Shown here: positions 36,182 through 46,044 of the stretch, piece by piece | How the letters are laid out: each line of letters begins with the position of its first letter | Numbering within the stretch: the first letter of the stretch is position 1 | Assembly: GCA_023419175.1 (NCBI GenBank) | Contig: JAEZYG010000057.1 | Location: forward strand, 1-64,000 | Length of the DNA stretch: 64,000 bases | Source: Actinomycetes bacterium | Lineage (GTDB): Bacteria > Actinomycetota > Actinomycetes > Propionibacteriales > Propionibacteriaceae | Reading direction: 5' to 3' | The notes under the pieces: model-generated | The model's input: the letters and a program-made list of their open reading frames with translations, nothing else | What the model was told of the DNA's origin: nothing | Databases searched by the model: none | Position numbers and translations under genes: made by a program

Positions 36182-38380
36182 ATGGAAGGTGAAAATCTCA
36201 AATTCTCTGAGGCCATTATCGACAATGGCTCCTATGGAAAGCACGTCGTTCGCTTTGAAGCCGGCGTGCTCGCTCAGCAAGCCGATGGGGCAGCCGCCGT
36301 CTATCTGGACGGAGATACCATGCTCTTGTCGGCAACGACAGCTCAAAAGACACCACGTGAATCCATCGACTTTTTCCCGTTGACCGTTGATGTGGAAGAG
36401 AAGATGTATGCCGTCGGACGTATTCCGGGCTCTTTCTTCCGTCGTGAGGGACGTCCAGGGGAGAGCGCTATCTTGGCATGTCGTCTCATCGACCGCCCCA
36501 TCCGTCCTGCCTTCGTCAAGGGTTTGCGCAATGAGGTTCAGATCGTCGTCACGGTTCTAGCTCTCAACCCCCAGGTTGAATATGACGTGATTGCGATCAA
36601 CGCCGCTTCGGCGTCCACCCAGATCGCCGGTTTACCGTTCCACGGTCCAATCGGTGGTGTGCGCATCTCCTTGCTCGACGATCAGTGGGTATGTTTCCCC
36701 ACCGTTGAGCAGGAAAAGACAGCCACCTTCTCGATGGTCGTTGCTGGACGAGTTCTAGCCGACGGTGATGTTGCCATCATGATGGTTGAAGCTGGAGGAA
36801 CCGAATCCACATGGAAGAACGTCCAGGCAGGTAAGACCTCCCCGACTGAGGATGTGGTGGCAGCTGGATTGGAAGCTGCGAAACCGTTTATCAAGGCTTT
36901 GTGCGATGCCCAGGTTGAATTGGCAGCTCAGGTCAACAAGGAGACTTATCCTTTCCCTGTCTTTAAGGAATATGAAGACGATGCCTTCGAGGCCGTCAGC
37001 GCCTATGCTGCAGAAAAACTCGGTGAGATCATGCAGATCGCCGATAAGCTGGAGCGTCAAGATGCTGAGAAGGAATTGAAGAATTCCTGCTTGGCTGCTT
37101 TGCTGGAGCGCGAGGAATTTGCAGAGCGCGAGGTCGAATTGGCCAACGCCTTCAAAGGATTGACCAAAAAGATCGTGCGTACCCGTGTCCTCGATGATTC
37201 ATTGCGTATCGACGGACGCGGTCCTAAAGATATCCGTCCCCTCTCGGCTCAGGTCGGTTTGATTCCGCGTGTTCACGGTTCTTCCCTCTTCCAGCGCGGT
37301 GAAACTCAGGTGATGGGCATCACTACCTTGAATATGCTTGAGATGGAGCAGAAGATCGACACTCTCTCGTCGGTGACCGCCAAGCGCTATATGCATCAAT
37401 ACGATATGCCTCCCTATTCAACAGGTGAGACAGGTCGTGTCGGTTCTCCGAAACGTCGCGAGATCGGACATGGCGCCTTGGCTGAGCGCGCTATCGTTCC
37501 CGTCTTGCCCACTCGTGAAGAATTCCCCTATGCCATTCGTCAGGTTTCGGAAGCGATCGGTTCGAACGGTTCGACTTCGATGGGGTCGGTTTGCGCATCT
37601 AGCTTGGCTCTCTTGCAGGCAGGCGTCCCTCTGCGGGCACCCGTTGCAGGTATTGCTATGGGCTTGATGAGCGAGACCGATGAGGACGGACAGACTCGCT
37701 ACCTGGCATTGACCGATATCTTGGGTGCTGAAGACGCTCTGGGCGATATGGACTTCAAGGTTGCCGGTACAAGCGAGTTCATCACCGCTCTTCAGCTCGA
37801 TACGAAGCTCGATGGTATCCCCTCCGATGTTTTGGCTGCAGCTCTCTTACAGGCGAAAGACGCTCGAACGACCATTCTCGATGTGATGAATGAAGCGATT
37901 GAGACTCCAGACGAGATGAGCCAATATGCGCCGCGTATCATCACTGTCCAAATCCCTGTGGACAAGATCGGTGAGGTGATTGGACCGAAAGGTAAGGTCA
38001 TCAATCAGATTCAGGACGATACAGGTGCTGAGATCACTATTGAAGATGACGGAACGATCTTTATCGGCGCCACGAATGGAGAGGCGGCAGAAGCCGCTCG
38101 CACCATGATCAATGCGATCGCCAACCCTGCCATGCCGGAGAAAGGTGAGCGCTATATGGGAACGGTGGTGAAGCTGACAACCTTCGGCGCTTTCATTTCC
38201 CTCTTGCCTGGTAAAGATGGGTTGCTCCATATCTCGAAGATGCGCGCTCTCAATGAGGGTAAGCGTGTTGAGAATGTGGAAGATGTCGTCAGCGTCGGAC
38301 AAAAGTTGCAGGTGGAAATCACCGATATCGACGATCGTGGGAAGCTATCCCTCTCGCCAGTTATCGATGACGAGAACTGA
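36182..38380 (+). CDS. pnp: Polyribonucleotide nucleotidyltransferase
   Basis: 3'-5' phosphorolytic exoribonuclease. 732 residues: first RNase PH-like domain (about 10-145), alpha-helical linker, second RNase PH domain (about 330-550, with [19 protein letters not shown] and [10 protein letters not shown]), KH ([15 protein letters not shown]) and S1 ([24 protein letters not shown]). ATG start. In Streptomyces and relatives pnp is followed by an M16 peptidase gene; here dapB follows directly. Confidence 0.97.
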   Translation: MEGENLKFSEAIIDNGSYGKHVVRFEAGVLAQQADGAAAVYLDGDTMLLSATTAQKTPRESIDFFPLTVDVEEKMYAVGRIPGSFFRREGRPGESAILACRLIDRPIRPAFVKGLRNEVQIVVTVLALNPQVEYDVIAINAASASTQIAGLPFHGPIGGVRISLLDDQWVCFPTVEQEKTATFSMVVAGRVLADGDVAIMMVEAGGTESTWKNVQAGKTSPTEDVVAAGLEAAKPFIKALCDAQVELAAQVNKETYPFPVFKEYEDDAFEAVSAYAAEKLGEIMQIADKLERQDAEKELKNSCLAALLEREEFAEREVELANAFKGLTKKIVRTRVLDDSLRIDGRGPKDIRPLSAQVGLIPRVHGSSLFQRGETQVMGITTLNMLEMEQKIDTLSSVTAKRYMHQYDMPPYSTGETGRVGSPKRREIGHGALAERAIVPVLPTREEFPYAIRQVSEAIGSNGSTSMGSVCASSLALLQAGVPLRAPVAGIAMGLMSETDEDGQTRYLALTDILGAEDALGDMDFKVAGTSEFITALQLDTKLDGIPSDVLAAALLQAKDARTTILDVMNEAIETPDEMSQYAPRIITVQIPVDKIGEVIGPKGKVINQIQDDTGAEITIEDDGTIFIGATNGEAAEAARTMINAIANPAMPEKGERYMGTVVKLTTFGAFISLLPGKDGLLHISKMRALNEGKRVENVEDVVSVGQKLQVEITDIDDRGKLSLSPVIDDEN

Positions 38381-38402
38381 TTGGTATATGTCATGTTGAT
38401 AA

Positions 38403-38431
38403 GAAGGTGGCAGCCTTAGGCTGTCACCTTC
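38403..38431 (+). terminator. Terminator-like hairpin after pnp
   Basis: A 13-bp stem with one mismatch (38403-38415 / 38419-38431) and a 3-nt loop, followed by GTCGCATTGTTTTCC. The U-rich stretch is displaced, so termination may be incomplete. Confidence 0.55.
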
Positions 38432-38479
38432 GTCGCATTGTTTTCCGCGCGTGATTTACGAGGTGGATAAGGAGAAAAG

Positions 38480-39220
38480 ATGATAAAGGTAGCTGTCTTT
38501 GGTGCTCAAGGCCAGATGGGTCAACGTATCGTCGAAGCCGTGAAAGACGCTGAAGGTTTGGAACTGATCGCCGCTATCGATGCTGCAGACGAGCGCGAAC
38601 AGGCAGAAAAAGCCGATGTGGCAATCGACTTTACCCATCCCGATGCCGTCATGGACACGATCAGATGGTGCATCGATCACGGTATTCACATGGTGGTAGG
38701 GACAACCGGGTTCAATGAGGAACGCTATGAACAGGTGCGTTCATGGCTGAACGATCATCCTCAAGTCAATATTTTGATCGCCTCCAATTTTTCCATCGCG
38801 GCCGTCTTGATGATGAATTTTGCCGCAAAGGCTGCTCCCTTCTTCGAATCGGTCGAGATCGTCGAATTGCACCATCCGCGTAAGGCGGATGCCCCTTCGG
38901 GTACCGCCACTCAAACAGCACAGCGGATCGCTGCAAGCCGTCAACTATCTGGACAAGGCTCTATGCCCGATGCCACCACCTCTGCTCTTGAGGGAGCTCG
39001 CGGAGCTAACGTTGATGATGTGCGCGTTCATTCCGTGCGCTTGAGCGGGCTTTTCGCTCACCAAGAAGTCCTTCTTGGTAATCCTGGGGAGATGTTGACG
39101 ATCCGCGACGATTCCTATGATCGATCCAGCTATATGCCCGGTATTATCGCTGCCGTTAAAGCGGTTGGTCAGCGTCCGGGATTGACGATCGGTATCGACG
39201 AAATTCTAGGAGTGAAGTGA
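38480..39220 (+). CDS. dapB: 4-hydroxy-tetrahydrodipicolinate reductase
   Basis: Reduces HTPA in lysine/diaminopimelate synthesis. The 246-residue protein has VAVFGAQGQMGQRI (cofactor loop), VGTTGF, the catalytic segment ELHHPRKADAPSGTA and HSVRLSGLFAHQEV. AAGGAG precedes the ATG. The next gene starts within its stop codon. Confidence 0.96.
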   Translation: MIKVAVFGAQGQMGQRIVEAVKDAEGLELIAAIDAADEREQAEKADVAIDFTHPDAVMDTIRWCIDHGIHMVVGTTGFNEERYEQVRSWLNDHPQVNILIASNFSIAAVLMMNFAAKAAPFFESVEIVELHHPRKADAPSGTATQTAQRIAASRQLSGQGSMPDATTSALEGARGANVDDVRVHSVRLSGLFAHQEVLLGNPGEMLTIRDDSYDRSSYMPGIIAAVKAVGQRPGLTIGIDEILGVK

Positions 39221-39945
39221 TGGCTAAGAAGAGCTCAATACGCCCACTGCTTTTCGCTGTTGGCACATTATTGATTGTGATTGCTGTGCTTGTAGGCATC
39301 GATTACGCGGTGCGCGCGAGGGCTGTTGCACAGATTGAGAAAGTCGTTGCAGCTCAACTCAACGCTGACGATGTGACAGCCGAAATTCACGCATTTCCTG
39401 TCATAACGCAGATGTTGAGCGATCATGCGCATCATATTTCGCTTCAAGCATCTCAAGCGACGCTGGGATCTGGAGACGATGTATTGAGGATCCGAGCGAT
39501 CGATGTGGATATGAAAGATGTTCGTCATTGGGTGAACCATCGCGATCAGATGACGGCGGGACAGATACAGATGACAGGTCTTGTCCCTTGGGATGAATTT
39601 GCTTCCCAGATGGGTGAGGGAATGACGATCGCCTATGAAGCTCCCGACAAGATGGTGATGGAATCTCCTATTAACTTGGGAACGACCACGGCGCAGATGC
39701 GCGTTGTTACCTCCATGCGCGTCGGTGATGATGGGGCTCTCTACCTGGATCATCCTCAGGTGAGCGTGGAAGGGTTATCCTTTATTCAAGATCTTGTCGA
39801 TATGTTCGCTCAGCAATTGGAAAACCGTCCGCTGGCTCCAGCCATAGATGGATATCGCTATGACGATATCCAGATCACCGCTGAGGGGGTAAAGCTGACG
39901 ATGAGCGGCAATGATGTTGAGGTGGCTCACCTCAATCAGAAGTAA
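39220..39945 (+). CDS. LmeA-like (DUF2993) membrane-anchored protein
   Basis: 241 residues with an N-terminal membrane helix (about 9-28) and an outside domain with the DUF2993 pattern (an AVAQIEKVVAAQL-like start and a lipid-binding beta-barrel/helix alternation). Mycobacterial LmeA, in the same family, binds phospholipid and affects lipomannan elongation; a similar envelope role here is inferred. The ATG overlaps the dapB stop (TGATG), with AGGAG 9 nt upstream. Confidence 0.75.
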   Translation: MAKKSSIRPLLFAVGTLLIVIAVLVGIDYAVRARAVAQIEKVVAAQLNADDVTAEIHAFPVITQMLSDHAHHISLQASQATLGSGDDVLRIRAIDVDMKDVRHWVNHRDQMTAGQIQMTGLVPWDEFASQMGEGMTIAYEAPDKMVMESPINLGTTTAQMRVVTSMRVGDDGALYLDHPQVSVEGLSFIQDLVDMFAQQLENRPLAPAIDGYRYDDIQITAEGVKLTMSGNDVEVAHLNQK

Positions 39946-39946
39946 T

Positions 39947-40513
39947 TTAGATCACACAGGTATGCATTCTGATCTGCCGTAGACGTAAATGGCCGTCCTC
40001 TGTTCCGATTTCGCGGTGGGCTTGATCGGCAGCCCACCCGAGATCGGTTAAGAATTTCCGGTGAGAATCGTCGTCGGTAGCAAGCCAGTGGCGGATGGTC
40101 GAAAAGCCATCCGCTCTTACCGTGTCGATCACCGCATGCATGAGGCGATCGGCGTGATCGCTTTCTCTATGCTCAGGGTGCAGATGCCATTCAACCAATT
40201 CCGCATCACTGATATCGGCATCTGGGTCATCGTTGGGGCCGACCACTGCGAAACCGACCAGAGTGCCGTCTCCATCGTCTGCCACTAAAATACGCATGGT
40301 GGCGAGTGGGGGACGAAGGATCGCTTCGCGCCATGATGTGCTCATCTGTTCATCGCTATAGCTGGTCAGAAGATCTTTATAGTGCTTGTTTCGAGCCATC
40401 GAGAGGCGTTGAATGGTAGCGATCTGTTCAGCTTGAGAAGGTAGGGCGAGGCGTACAGATGCAGGGCCAGGATGAATGCTCACCCCACCTATGGTAGAGA
40501 CTTCTTGACCCAT
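39947..40513 (-). CDS. GNAT family acetyltransferase
   Basis: 188 residues from the ATG giving MGQEVSTIGG. The GNAT fold is seen in MRILVADDGDGTLVGFAVV, ELVEWHLHPEHRESDHADRLM and a late KFLTDLGW. Substrate unknown. The longer open frame upstream would overlap the divergent rnj gene, so it is rejected. The stop is 2 nt from that of the LmeA-like gene (convergent). Confidence 0.75.
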   Translation of the reverse strand: MGQEVSTIGGVSIHPGPASVRLALPSQAEQIATIQRLSMARNKHYKDLLTSYSDEQMSTSWREAILRPPLATMRILVADDGDGTLVGFAVVGPNDDPDADISDAELVEWHLHPEHRESDHADRLMHAVIDTVRADGFSTIRHWLATDDDSHRKFLTDLGWAADQAHREIGTEDGHLRLRQIRMHTCVI

Positions 40514-40553
40514 GGGGCGAGGGGCTCGCCTCTGCACTAGAGTGGGGAGTGAT

Positions 40554-42260
40554 ATGAGTACTGATCTTGCACCGATACGGCCCGATACTTTGCGCATCAT
40601 CCCCCTTGGAGGTTTGGGGGATATCGGACGCAATATGACCTGTTTCGAGATCAATGGGAAGATCTTGATCGTCGATTGCGGCGTCCTCTTCCCAGAAGAT
40701 CACCAGCCAGGTGTCGATCTCATCTTGCCAGCCTTGCACTATTTGGACGATCGTCTTGACGATATCGTCGGTCTGATCCTCACCCACGGGCATGAGGATC
40801 ATATTGGTGCCGTCCCCTATCTGCTGAAGCGCCGCCCTTCGATACCTCTCTATGGCTCGAAGCTCACCTTGGCTTTCGTCGATGGAAAGCTGAGAGAACA
40901 CCGTCTGCGCAATGAGGCGATCTATCATGAGGTAAAGGAAGGGGATGTCGTCGAGCTCGATGAATTCGATGTGGAATTCTTCGCTGTCAACCATTCCATT
41001 CCCGATGCTTTAGCTGTTGGCATCATCACCGATGCGGGCACGGTATTGCATACCGGTGATTTCAAGATGGATCAGCTTCCTCTCGATGGACGTATCACCG
41101 ATCTGAGAGGTTTTGCCCGCCTTTCCCATGAGGGAGTCGATCTGCTCATGGCGGATTCGACTAACGCCGAGGTTCCCGGATTTACCGCTTCTGAAAAGGA
41201 TGTGGAACCTGCCTTGGAGAGAGTTTTTGCCACTACGGCAGGTGTTATCGTGGTCGCCTGTTTCGCCTCCCACGTTCACAGGGTGCAGCAGATTATGAAT
41301 CTGGCTGTCGATTACGGACGCAAGGTGGTCTATGTAGGTCGTTCTATGGTGCGCAATATGACCACCGCTCAGCAGCTTGGCTATCTACAGGTTCCGGCGG
41401 GGACACTAATCGAGTTGAAAGATATCGATAATTATCGTCCCGATGAGGTCGTCATCATCTCGACAGGTTCTCAAGGAGAACCTCTCTCAGCTCTGGCGAG
41501 GATTGCCAGACGTTCCCATCCGGTCATTGAGGTGGGACAATCCGATACCGTCCTTTTAGCCTCCTCATTGATTCCCGGTAACGAGAATGCTGTCTATCGG
41601 GTCATCAACGGTTTGATTCGTCTGGGAGCTAATGTCGTCCACAAAGGCAATGCTTTCGTCCATACATCCGGACATGCTTCAGCCGGGGAGCTGCTCTATA
41701 CCTATAACGTGGTTCAGCCCACCAATGCCATGCCGATTCACGGGGAGCCCCGCCATCTGGTGGCGAATGCGAAATTGGCTCGCTCTACAGGGATCGATCC
41801 GGCGTGCATCTTCGTCGTTCAAGATGGGGATGTGCTCGATATGACAGATGGGCAGATCTCACGGGCGGGACATGTCGATGCCTCCTATATTTTCGTGGAC
41901 GGCTCGACTGTGGGAGATGTCACAGAAGAATCTCTTAGCCATCGCCGAATCCTTGGAGAGGAAGGATTTATCTCGGTGGTTTGCGCTGTCGATCTCGATA
42001 AGGGCGCGATCGTAAGTCCGCCTACGATCAATGCACGCGGTTTCTTAGAGGATGAAACCGTTTTCGATGGTGTGGATGAAATGATCGCTGAGGCTGTCCA
42101 TGAAGCTTTGAAAGATGGAGTTGCAAGCACATATGCCCTCCAGCAGGTGATGAGGAGGGTCATTGGACGATGGGTGGCGAAGACCTATCGCTCGCGTCCA
42201 ATGATCGTACCGATGGTGATCGATATTTCCGCTCCTGACGTTGAATACGAGCCCAGTTAG
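40554..42260 (+). CDS. rnj: Ribonuclease J
   Basis: Metallo-beta-lactamase/beta-CASP RNase with 5'-exo and endo activity, acting in rRNA maturation and mRNA decay. 568 residues with GLGDIGRNMTCFE, the metal motif THGHEDHIGAV, GDFKMDQ, and the beta-CASP part with STGSQGEP and SGHAS. GGGGAG precedes the ATG. In actinobacteria it commonly lies between dapA and ftsK; here it is downstream of the dapB region and divergent from a GNAT gene by 40 nt. Confidence 0.95.
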   Translation: MSTDLAPIRPDTLRIIPLGGLGDIGRNMTCFEINGKILIVDCGVLFPEDHQPGVDLILPALHYLDDRLDDIVGLILTHGHEDHIGAVPYLLKRRPSIPLYGSKLTLAFVDGKLREHRLRNEAIYHEVKEGDVVELDEFDVEFFAVNHSIPDALAVGIITDAGTVLHTGDFKMDQLPLDGRITDLRGFARLSHEGVDLLMADSTNAEVPGFTASEKDVEPALERVFATTAGVIVVACFASHVHRVQQIMNLAVDYGRKVVYVGRSMVRNMTTAQQLGYLQVPAGTLIELKDIDNYRPDEVVIISTGSQGEPLSALARIARRSHPVIEVGQSDTVLLASSLIPGNENAVYRVINGLIRLGANVVHKGNAFVHTSGHASAGELLYTYNVVQPTNAMPIHGEPRHLVANAKLARSTGIDPACIFVVQDGDVLDMTDGQISRAGHVDASYIFVDGSTVGDVTEESLSHRRILGEEGFISVVCAVDLDKGAIVSPPTINARGFLEDETVFDGVDEMIAEAVHEALKDGVASTYALQQVMRRVIGRWVAKTYRSRPMIVPMVIDISAPDVEYEPS

Positions 42261-42277
42261 CCAGATATCATGAGAAC

Positions 42278-42306
42278 TTGCTTATAGCTATTAAGTTCGC
42301 TACCCT
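42278..42306 (+). promoter_or_regulatory. rpmB promoter
   Basis: TTGCTT (42278-42283) and TACCCT (42301-42306) at 17-bp spacing, giving a leader of about 60 nt before the rpmB ATG. TAxxxT -10 boxes of this kind are common in high-GC actinobacteria. Confidence 0.55.
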
Positions 42307-42370
42307 GGTCAGGTTGCATCTTGTGAGAGATGCTCGAGAAACGACATCGATAGGATCGAGGAGAGCTGCC

Positions 42371-42556
42371 ATGGCTGCCGTGTGTGAGATCTGCGGTAAG
42401 GGTCCGAGCTTCGGTCACAACGTGCCCTGGTCAAAGAAGAAGACCAACCGTCGCTGGAACCCGAATATTCAGCGGGTCCGTGCGGTCGTTGAAGGTGCTG
42501 CTAAGCGCCTCAATGTGTGCACCGGTTGTCTGAAAGCTGGACGCGTTTCCCGCTGA
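42371..42556 (+). CDS. rpmB: 50S ribosomal protein L28, zinc-ribbon form
   Basis: 61 residues, starting AAVCEICGKGPSFGHNV and ending CTGCLKAGRVSR. The CxxC pairs near both ends mark the C+ (zinc-binding) form, which bacteria often back up with a zinc-free copy under zinc limitation. AGGAGAG precedes the ATG. Monocistronic, with its own promoter and terminator; recG follows. Confidence 0.96.
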   Translation: MAAVCEICGKGPSFGHNVPWSKKKTNRRWNPNIQRVRAVVEGAAKRLNVCTGCLKAGRVSR

Positions 42557-42571
42557 TTAGAAAACGTTGAT

Positions 42572-42604
42572 AACGTCCGTCACCTTATGTGGCGGACGTT
42601 TATC
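42572..42604 (+). terminator. Terminator after rpmB
   Basis: AACGTCCG pairs with CGGACGTT around an inner CAC/GTG stem (42572-42600), followed by TATC. It lies 16 nt past the rpmB stop. Confidence 0.6.
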
Positions 42605-42705
42605 TATACGGGGACTTTTCCAATTCCTTCTGAAAGGTCATATCGCTTTTCCGCTCAAGGTGGATATCGCGAGGGCAGGAAAGCTCACGAAGGGAAGCGG
42701 TAGAT

Positions 42706-44874
42706 ATGTGGCATAGCGATTTGATTGAGGTCTGTCATCAACCTCTCGGCGATCTGGTGGGGGCTAAGACCGCTAAAAGCCTCAATGGGCTCGGTATGAC
42801 AACTATCGGTGATCTGTTGACCTATGAACCTAGACGTCATCTCAAGGGTAGTCAGATGAGCGATCTCGCCACAGTCGAGGTTGGCGAAGAGATCGCGATG
42901 GTTCTCAAAGTCGTCCGTCTTGATGTATATGTCAGTGATCCTCGACGTCAGCGTCTTGTCGCCGTACTCAGCGATGGACAGCGTTTTATTCATGCAGTTT
43001 TTTTCGGACGTGCTCACCTGATCTCCTATTGGAAAACTCAGCTTTCAAAAGGTGTTGTTGGGCTCTTCATCGGAGCGGTTCGGCAATACCGCTCCGATCT
43101 GCAATTGACTCATCCCACCTTCGTCATGTTCGACGCAGACGGCCATGTGGTCGGATATGAAAATGAAAAGATTTCGACGATGATCTCCCAGGCTTCGCGA
43201 GATGGTTTCATCGGTATCTATCGCCAGGGAAAGGGGATGACTACCTGGCAGATCGCTGAATGTATCGATTTAGCTCTTCAAAGGATCGAATCCTTACCAG
43301 ATCCCATGCCAGAACAGATACGTCAACGCTATGGGCTTATTGAGATCGGGATGGCCTATCGTCTTCTCCACCATCCGAATGATCTCGATGATGTCTATCA
43401 AGCTCGCAGACGTATAGCTTTCGATGAGGCTTTGGCATATCAGGTCGTTTTGATGTCACGACGTCAGCAATTGGCGGACGCAAGCGCTGCATCTATCGAG
43501 GTGCGTCATGACGGTATCCTGGCGGCAGTCGATAGAAGCCTTCCTTTTGAGTTGACAGAAGGCCAACGTCGCGTTGGTGATGAGATCTTTGCCGATATGG
43601 CGCGTGAGGTCCCCATGCAACGTCTCCTACAAGGAGAGGTCGGTTCAGGAAAGACTGTTGTGGCATTGCGAGCGATGCTTGCCGCTGTCGATGCAGGATA
43701 TCAAGCGGTTTTAGTAGCTCCTACCGAAGTATTAGCGTCACAACATGCCCTCTCCATTCAGCAGATGATGGGGGATTATGCTCGTGGTGGCAAGCTCGGT
43801 GCTACTGAATGCGCTACAAAAGTGGTCACCTTAACAGGGTCGATGACGCGTAGCGAGCGGCGGGAGGCGTTGAGCGATATCGTCACCGGACAGGCGGGTA
43901 TCATCATCGGAACCCATGCATTGTTTTCTCGTGATGTCCATTTTTTCAAACTCGGTCTCGTCATCGTCGATGAACAGCATCGTTTCGGCGTTCAGCAAAG
44001 AGCTGCCTTGATCTCTCGTTACCATCCGCATTGCTTGGTGATGACTGCCACACCTATTCCTCGTTCCATTGCTATGACGATCTTCGGAGATTTGGATATA
44101 TCGGTTCTCGATGTCATTCCTTCTGGACGTCAAGAGGTGCGCACGGTCATCGTCCATGTCCCATCGTCGCCATCGTGGTTGGAAAGAGCCTGGCAGCGTC
44201 TTGTTGAGGAAGTTGAACGTGGACGTCAGGGTTTCATCGTGGTGCCCGCTATCGAGGCTACAAAATCCCCAGAGGGAGGCTATAGCCTCTATGAGCTCTA
44301 CGATCAGCTGACAGCAGGTCCTTTGAAAGATGTGCGGGTAGGGATTGTCCATTCGAAATTGTCCCAAGAGGACAAAGATAAAGCGATGTCGAAATTTGCT
44401 GCGGGTGATCTCGATGTCCTGATCGCTACGACAGTGATCGAAGTGGGAGTCAACGTGCCCAATGCCTCCATGATGATCGTGATGGATGCTGATCGTTTCG
44501 GTATCAGTCAGCTTCATCAGATAAGGGGACGTATCGGGCGAGGGGAATATCCTGGCTTGTGCCTTATGGTCACCTCATGCGATCCGACCTCAAAGACGAT
44601 GTTAAGGCTTCAAGCTCTTGCCTCAACTCGTGATGGTTTTATCTTGGCAGAACACGATTTGGAATATAGACGTGAGGGCGACGTAGTGGGGACACGTCAA
44701 TCAGGTGGACGCTCACAGCTGCGGATCCTCAAAGTCACCAAAGATATTGAGGTGATCGAGCAGGCACGTCGGTGTGCAGAAGAGATCGTCGAGACAAACG
44801 ACTGTTCAGGATGGATTGCGGATATGAAAACCATCGTCGATCTGCGCAGCGACGACGAATGGAGTGAAGGATAA
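42706..44874 (+). CDS. recG: ATP-dependent DNA helicase RecG
   Basis: Branch-migrating helicase for stalled forks and Holliday junctions. 722 residues with an N-terminal wedge/OB domain (GLGMTTIGDLLTYEPRRH), Walker A GEVGSGKT, the DEQH-type box VIVDEQHRFGVQQR, TATPIPR, and the C-terminal QIRGRIGRG. GAAGG precedes the ATG. In many actinobacteria recG-rsmD-coaD are neighbours; here a convergent PPOX-fold gene lies between. Confidence 0.95.
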   Translation: MWHSDLIEVCHQPLGDLVGAKTAKSLNGLGMTTIGDLLTYEPRRHLKGSQMSDLATVEVGEEIAMVLKVVRLDVYVSDPRRQRLVAVLSDGQRFIHAVFFGRAHLISYWKTQLSKGVVGLFIGAVRQYRSDLQLTHPTFVMFDADGHVVGYENEKISTMISQASRDGFIGIYRQGKGMTTWQIAECIDLALQRIESLPDPMPEQIRQRYGLIEIGMAYRLLHHPNDLDDVYQARRRIAFDEALAYQVVLMSRRQQLADASAASIEVRHDGILAAVDRSLPFELTEGQRRVGDEIFADMAREVPMQRLLQGEVGSGKTVVALRAMLAAVDAGYQAVLVAPTEVLASQHALSIQQMMGDYARGGKLGATECATKVVTLTGSMTRSERREALSDIVTGQAGIIIGTHALFSRDVHFFKLGLVIVDEQHRFGVQQRAALISRYHPHCLVMTATPIPRSIAMTIFGDLDISVLDVIPSGRQEVRTVIVHVPSSPSWLERAWQRLVEEVERGRQGFIVVPAIEATKSPEGGYSLYELYDQLTAGPLKDVRVGIVHSKLSQEDKDKAMSKFAAGDLDVLIATTVIEVGVNVPNASMMIVMDADRFGISQLHQIRGRIGRGEYPGLCLMVTSCDPTSKTMLRLQALASTRDGFILAEHDLEYRREGDVVGTRQSGGRSQLRILKVTKDIEVIEQARRCAEEIVETNDCSGWIADMKTIVDLRSDDEWSEG

Positions 44875-44903
44875 TCCGCGTAGCTTGTGAGCTACGCGGA
44901 TTA
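44872..44903. terminator. Bidirectional hairpin between recG and the PPOX gene
   Basis: A perfect 14-bp inverted repeat (44872-44885 / 44890-44903) with a 4-nt loop sits between convergent genes and overlaps the recG stop. Neither side has a long U-run; it likely serves both transcripts. Confidence 0.65.
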
Positions 44904-44905
44904 GG

Positions 44906-45337
44906 TCAGCGATAATCTTCGATGGGGTCAGGTCCAAAGAGGAAATGACGTCCGCTAATTCCAATGGTGGGTGTGACGCGGACAAAGATCGTCTTGACGG
45001 TGGGAACCCAGGGACGCAGGGGGGCTTTTTCAGCGCGAGCTAGCTCTTCAGGATCGGTGATGCGTTGGGCAATACCTTTAAGCATGACGCTCCATCCGCC
45101 CTCCTCTTGCCAGCCATCCACTTCAAAGACGACATTTTCGTTTAAGGCAAGCTGATCCATCTTGCTGCCTTCGGCGGAACGGAAAATTACCGATTCGCCG
45201 TCCACGTAGTAATTGATGGGGAATATCTCTGGGACATCGTTGGTGGAAACACCGAGGCGTCCAACTTCTTGGGAGGCAAGGTAGCCCCAGCATGAATCTT
45301 CAGGGATGACCGAAATCGGGCTCTCATTTTCTGACAT
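44906..45337 (-). CDS. Pyridoxamine 5'-phosphate oxidase-fold flavoprotein
   Basis: About 143 residues with a split-barrel FMN-binding fold: GRLGVSTNDVPEIFPINYYVDGESVIFRSAEG is the classic start of the Rv-type PPOX family, and SVMLKGIAQRI follows. Substrate and cofactor (FMN or F420) are not decided by sequence. The ATG giving MSENESPIS is chosen; an upstream start six codons earlier is open. Divergent from rsmD. Confidence 0.8.
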   Translation of the reverse strand: MSENESPISVIPEDSCWGYLASQEVGRLGVSTNDVPEIFPINYYVDGESVIFRSAEGSKMDQLALNENVVFEVDGWQEEGGWSVMLKGIAQRITDPEELARAEKAPLRPWVPTVKTIFVRVTPTIGISGRHFLFGPDPIEDYR

Positions 45338-45440
45338 GAGTCCATTGAACAACACTGTGAGCGATTGCGCATGAAAAATGGCAAAAGTTCGCCTTCGGGT
45401 GAATCTTGGAGGAAGAGGAAAAGACCTCTACCCTGATGGG

Positions 45441-46043
45441 GTGAGCAGGATCATTGCTGGGAGCGCTAAAGGGATGCGGATCATGACTCCGCCAGGACAG
45501 ACGACAAGACCTACCACAGATCGGGTGAAAGAGGCGGTCTTTTCCTCCTTGGTCACCTGGTTGTCGCGCTGCGATGAATCCGCCCACAAGCAGATGGACG
45601 GCATCTACTTTCTCGATCTTTTCGCGGGATCGGGGGGAGTAGGACTTGAAGCTGCGAGTAGGGGAGCTCAGGTGGTGATGGTCGATCAATCTGTTGCGGC
45701 GATCAAAGCGATCTCTTCCAATAGTGCAACCACCCGTCTTCAGAACCGCTGTCGTTATCACCAAATGAACGCGATTCACTGGCTTGAGCGAAAGCATATA
45801 GGCCAACCGTTCGATATCGTCTGGGCAGATCCCCCCTACGAAATGTCCGCAGAGCAGGTGGACAAGATCGTCGCTACTCTCATCTCGCAGGGATATCTTG
45901 CCGACGATGGGCTGGTCGCTATCGAGCGGTCGAGCCGTGATAGGGGCGTCAACTGGCCCGATTATCTCAACGATTCATGGGAACGTAAATACGGTGAGAC
46001 TACCGTCTATTACGCTGCTCATATGGAGCAGACGGAGGTGTGA
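45441..46043 (+). CDS. rsmD: 16S rRNA G966 N2-methyltransferase
   Basis: About 200 residues with RIIAGSAKG at the start, RPTTDRVKEAVFSSL, the SAM loop LDLFAGSGGVGLEAASRG and the catalytic ADPPYEM. The GTG at 45441 gives the normal N-terminus; an ATG 21 codons upstream (45378) is also open but adds a non-conserved basic stretch. coaD begins 1 nt after its stop. Confidence 0.9.
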   Translation: MSRIIAGSAKGMRIMTPPGQTTRPTTDRVKEAVFSSLVTWLSRCDESAHKQMDGIYFLDLFAGSGGVGLEAASRGAQVVMVDQSVAAIKAISSNSATTRLQNRCRYHQMNAIHWLERKHIGQPFDIVWADPPYEMSAEQVDKIVATLISQGYLADDGLVAIERSSRDRGVNWPDYLNDSWERKYGETTVYYAAHMEQTEV

Positions 46044-46044
46044 T

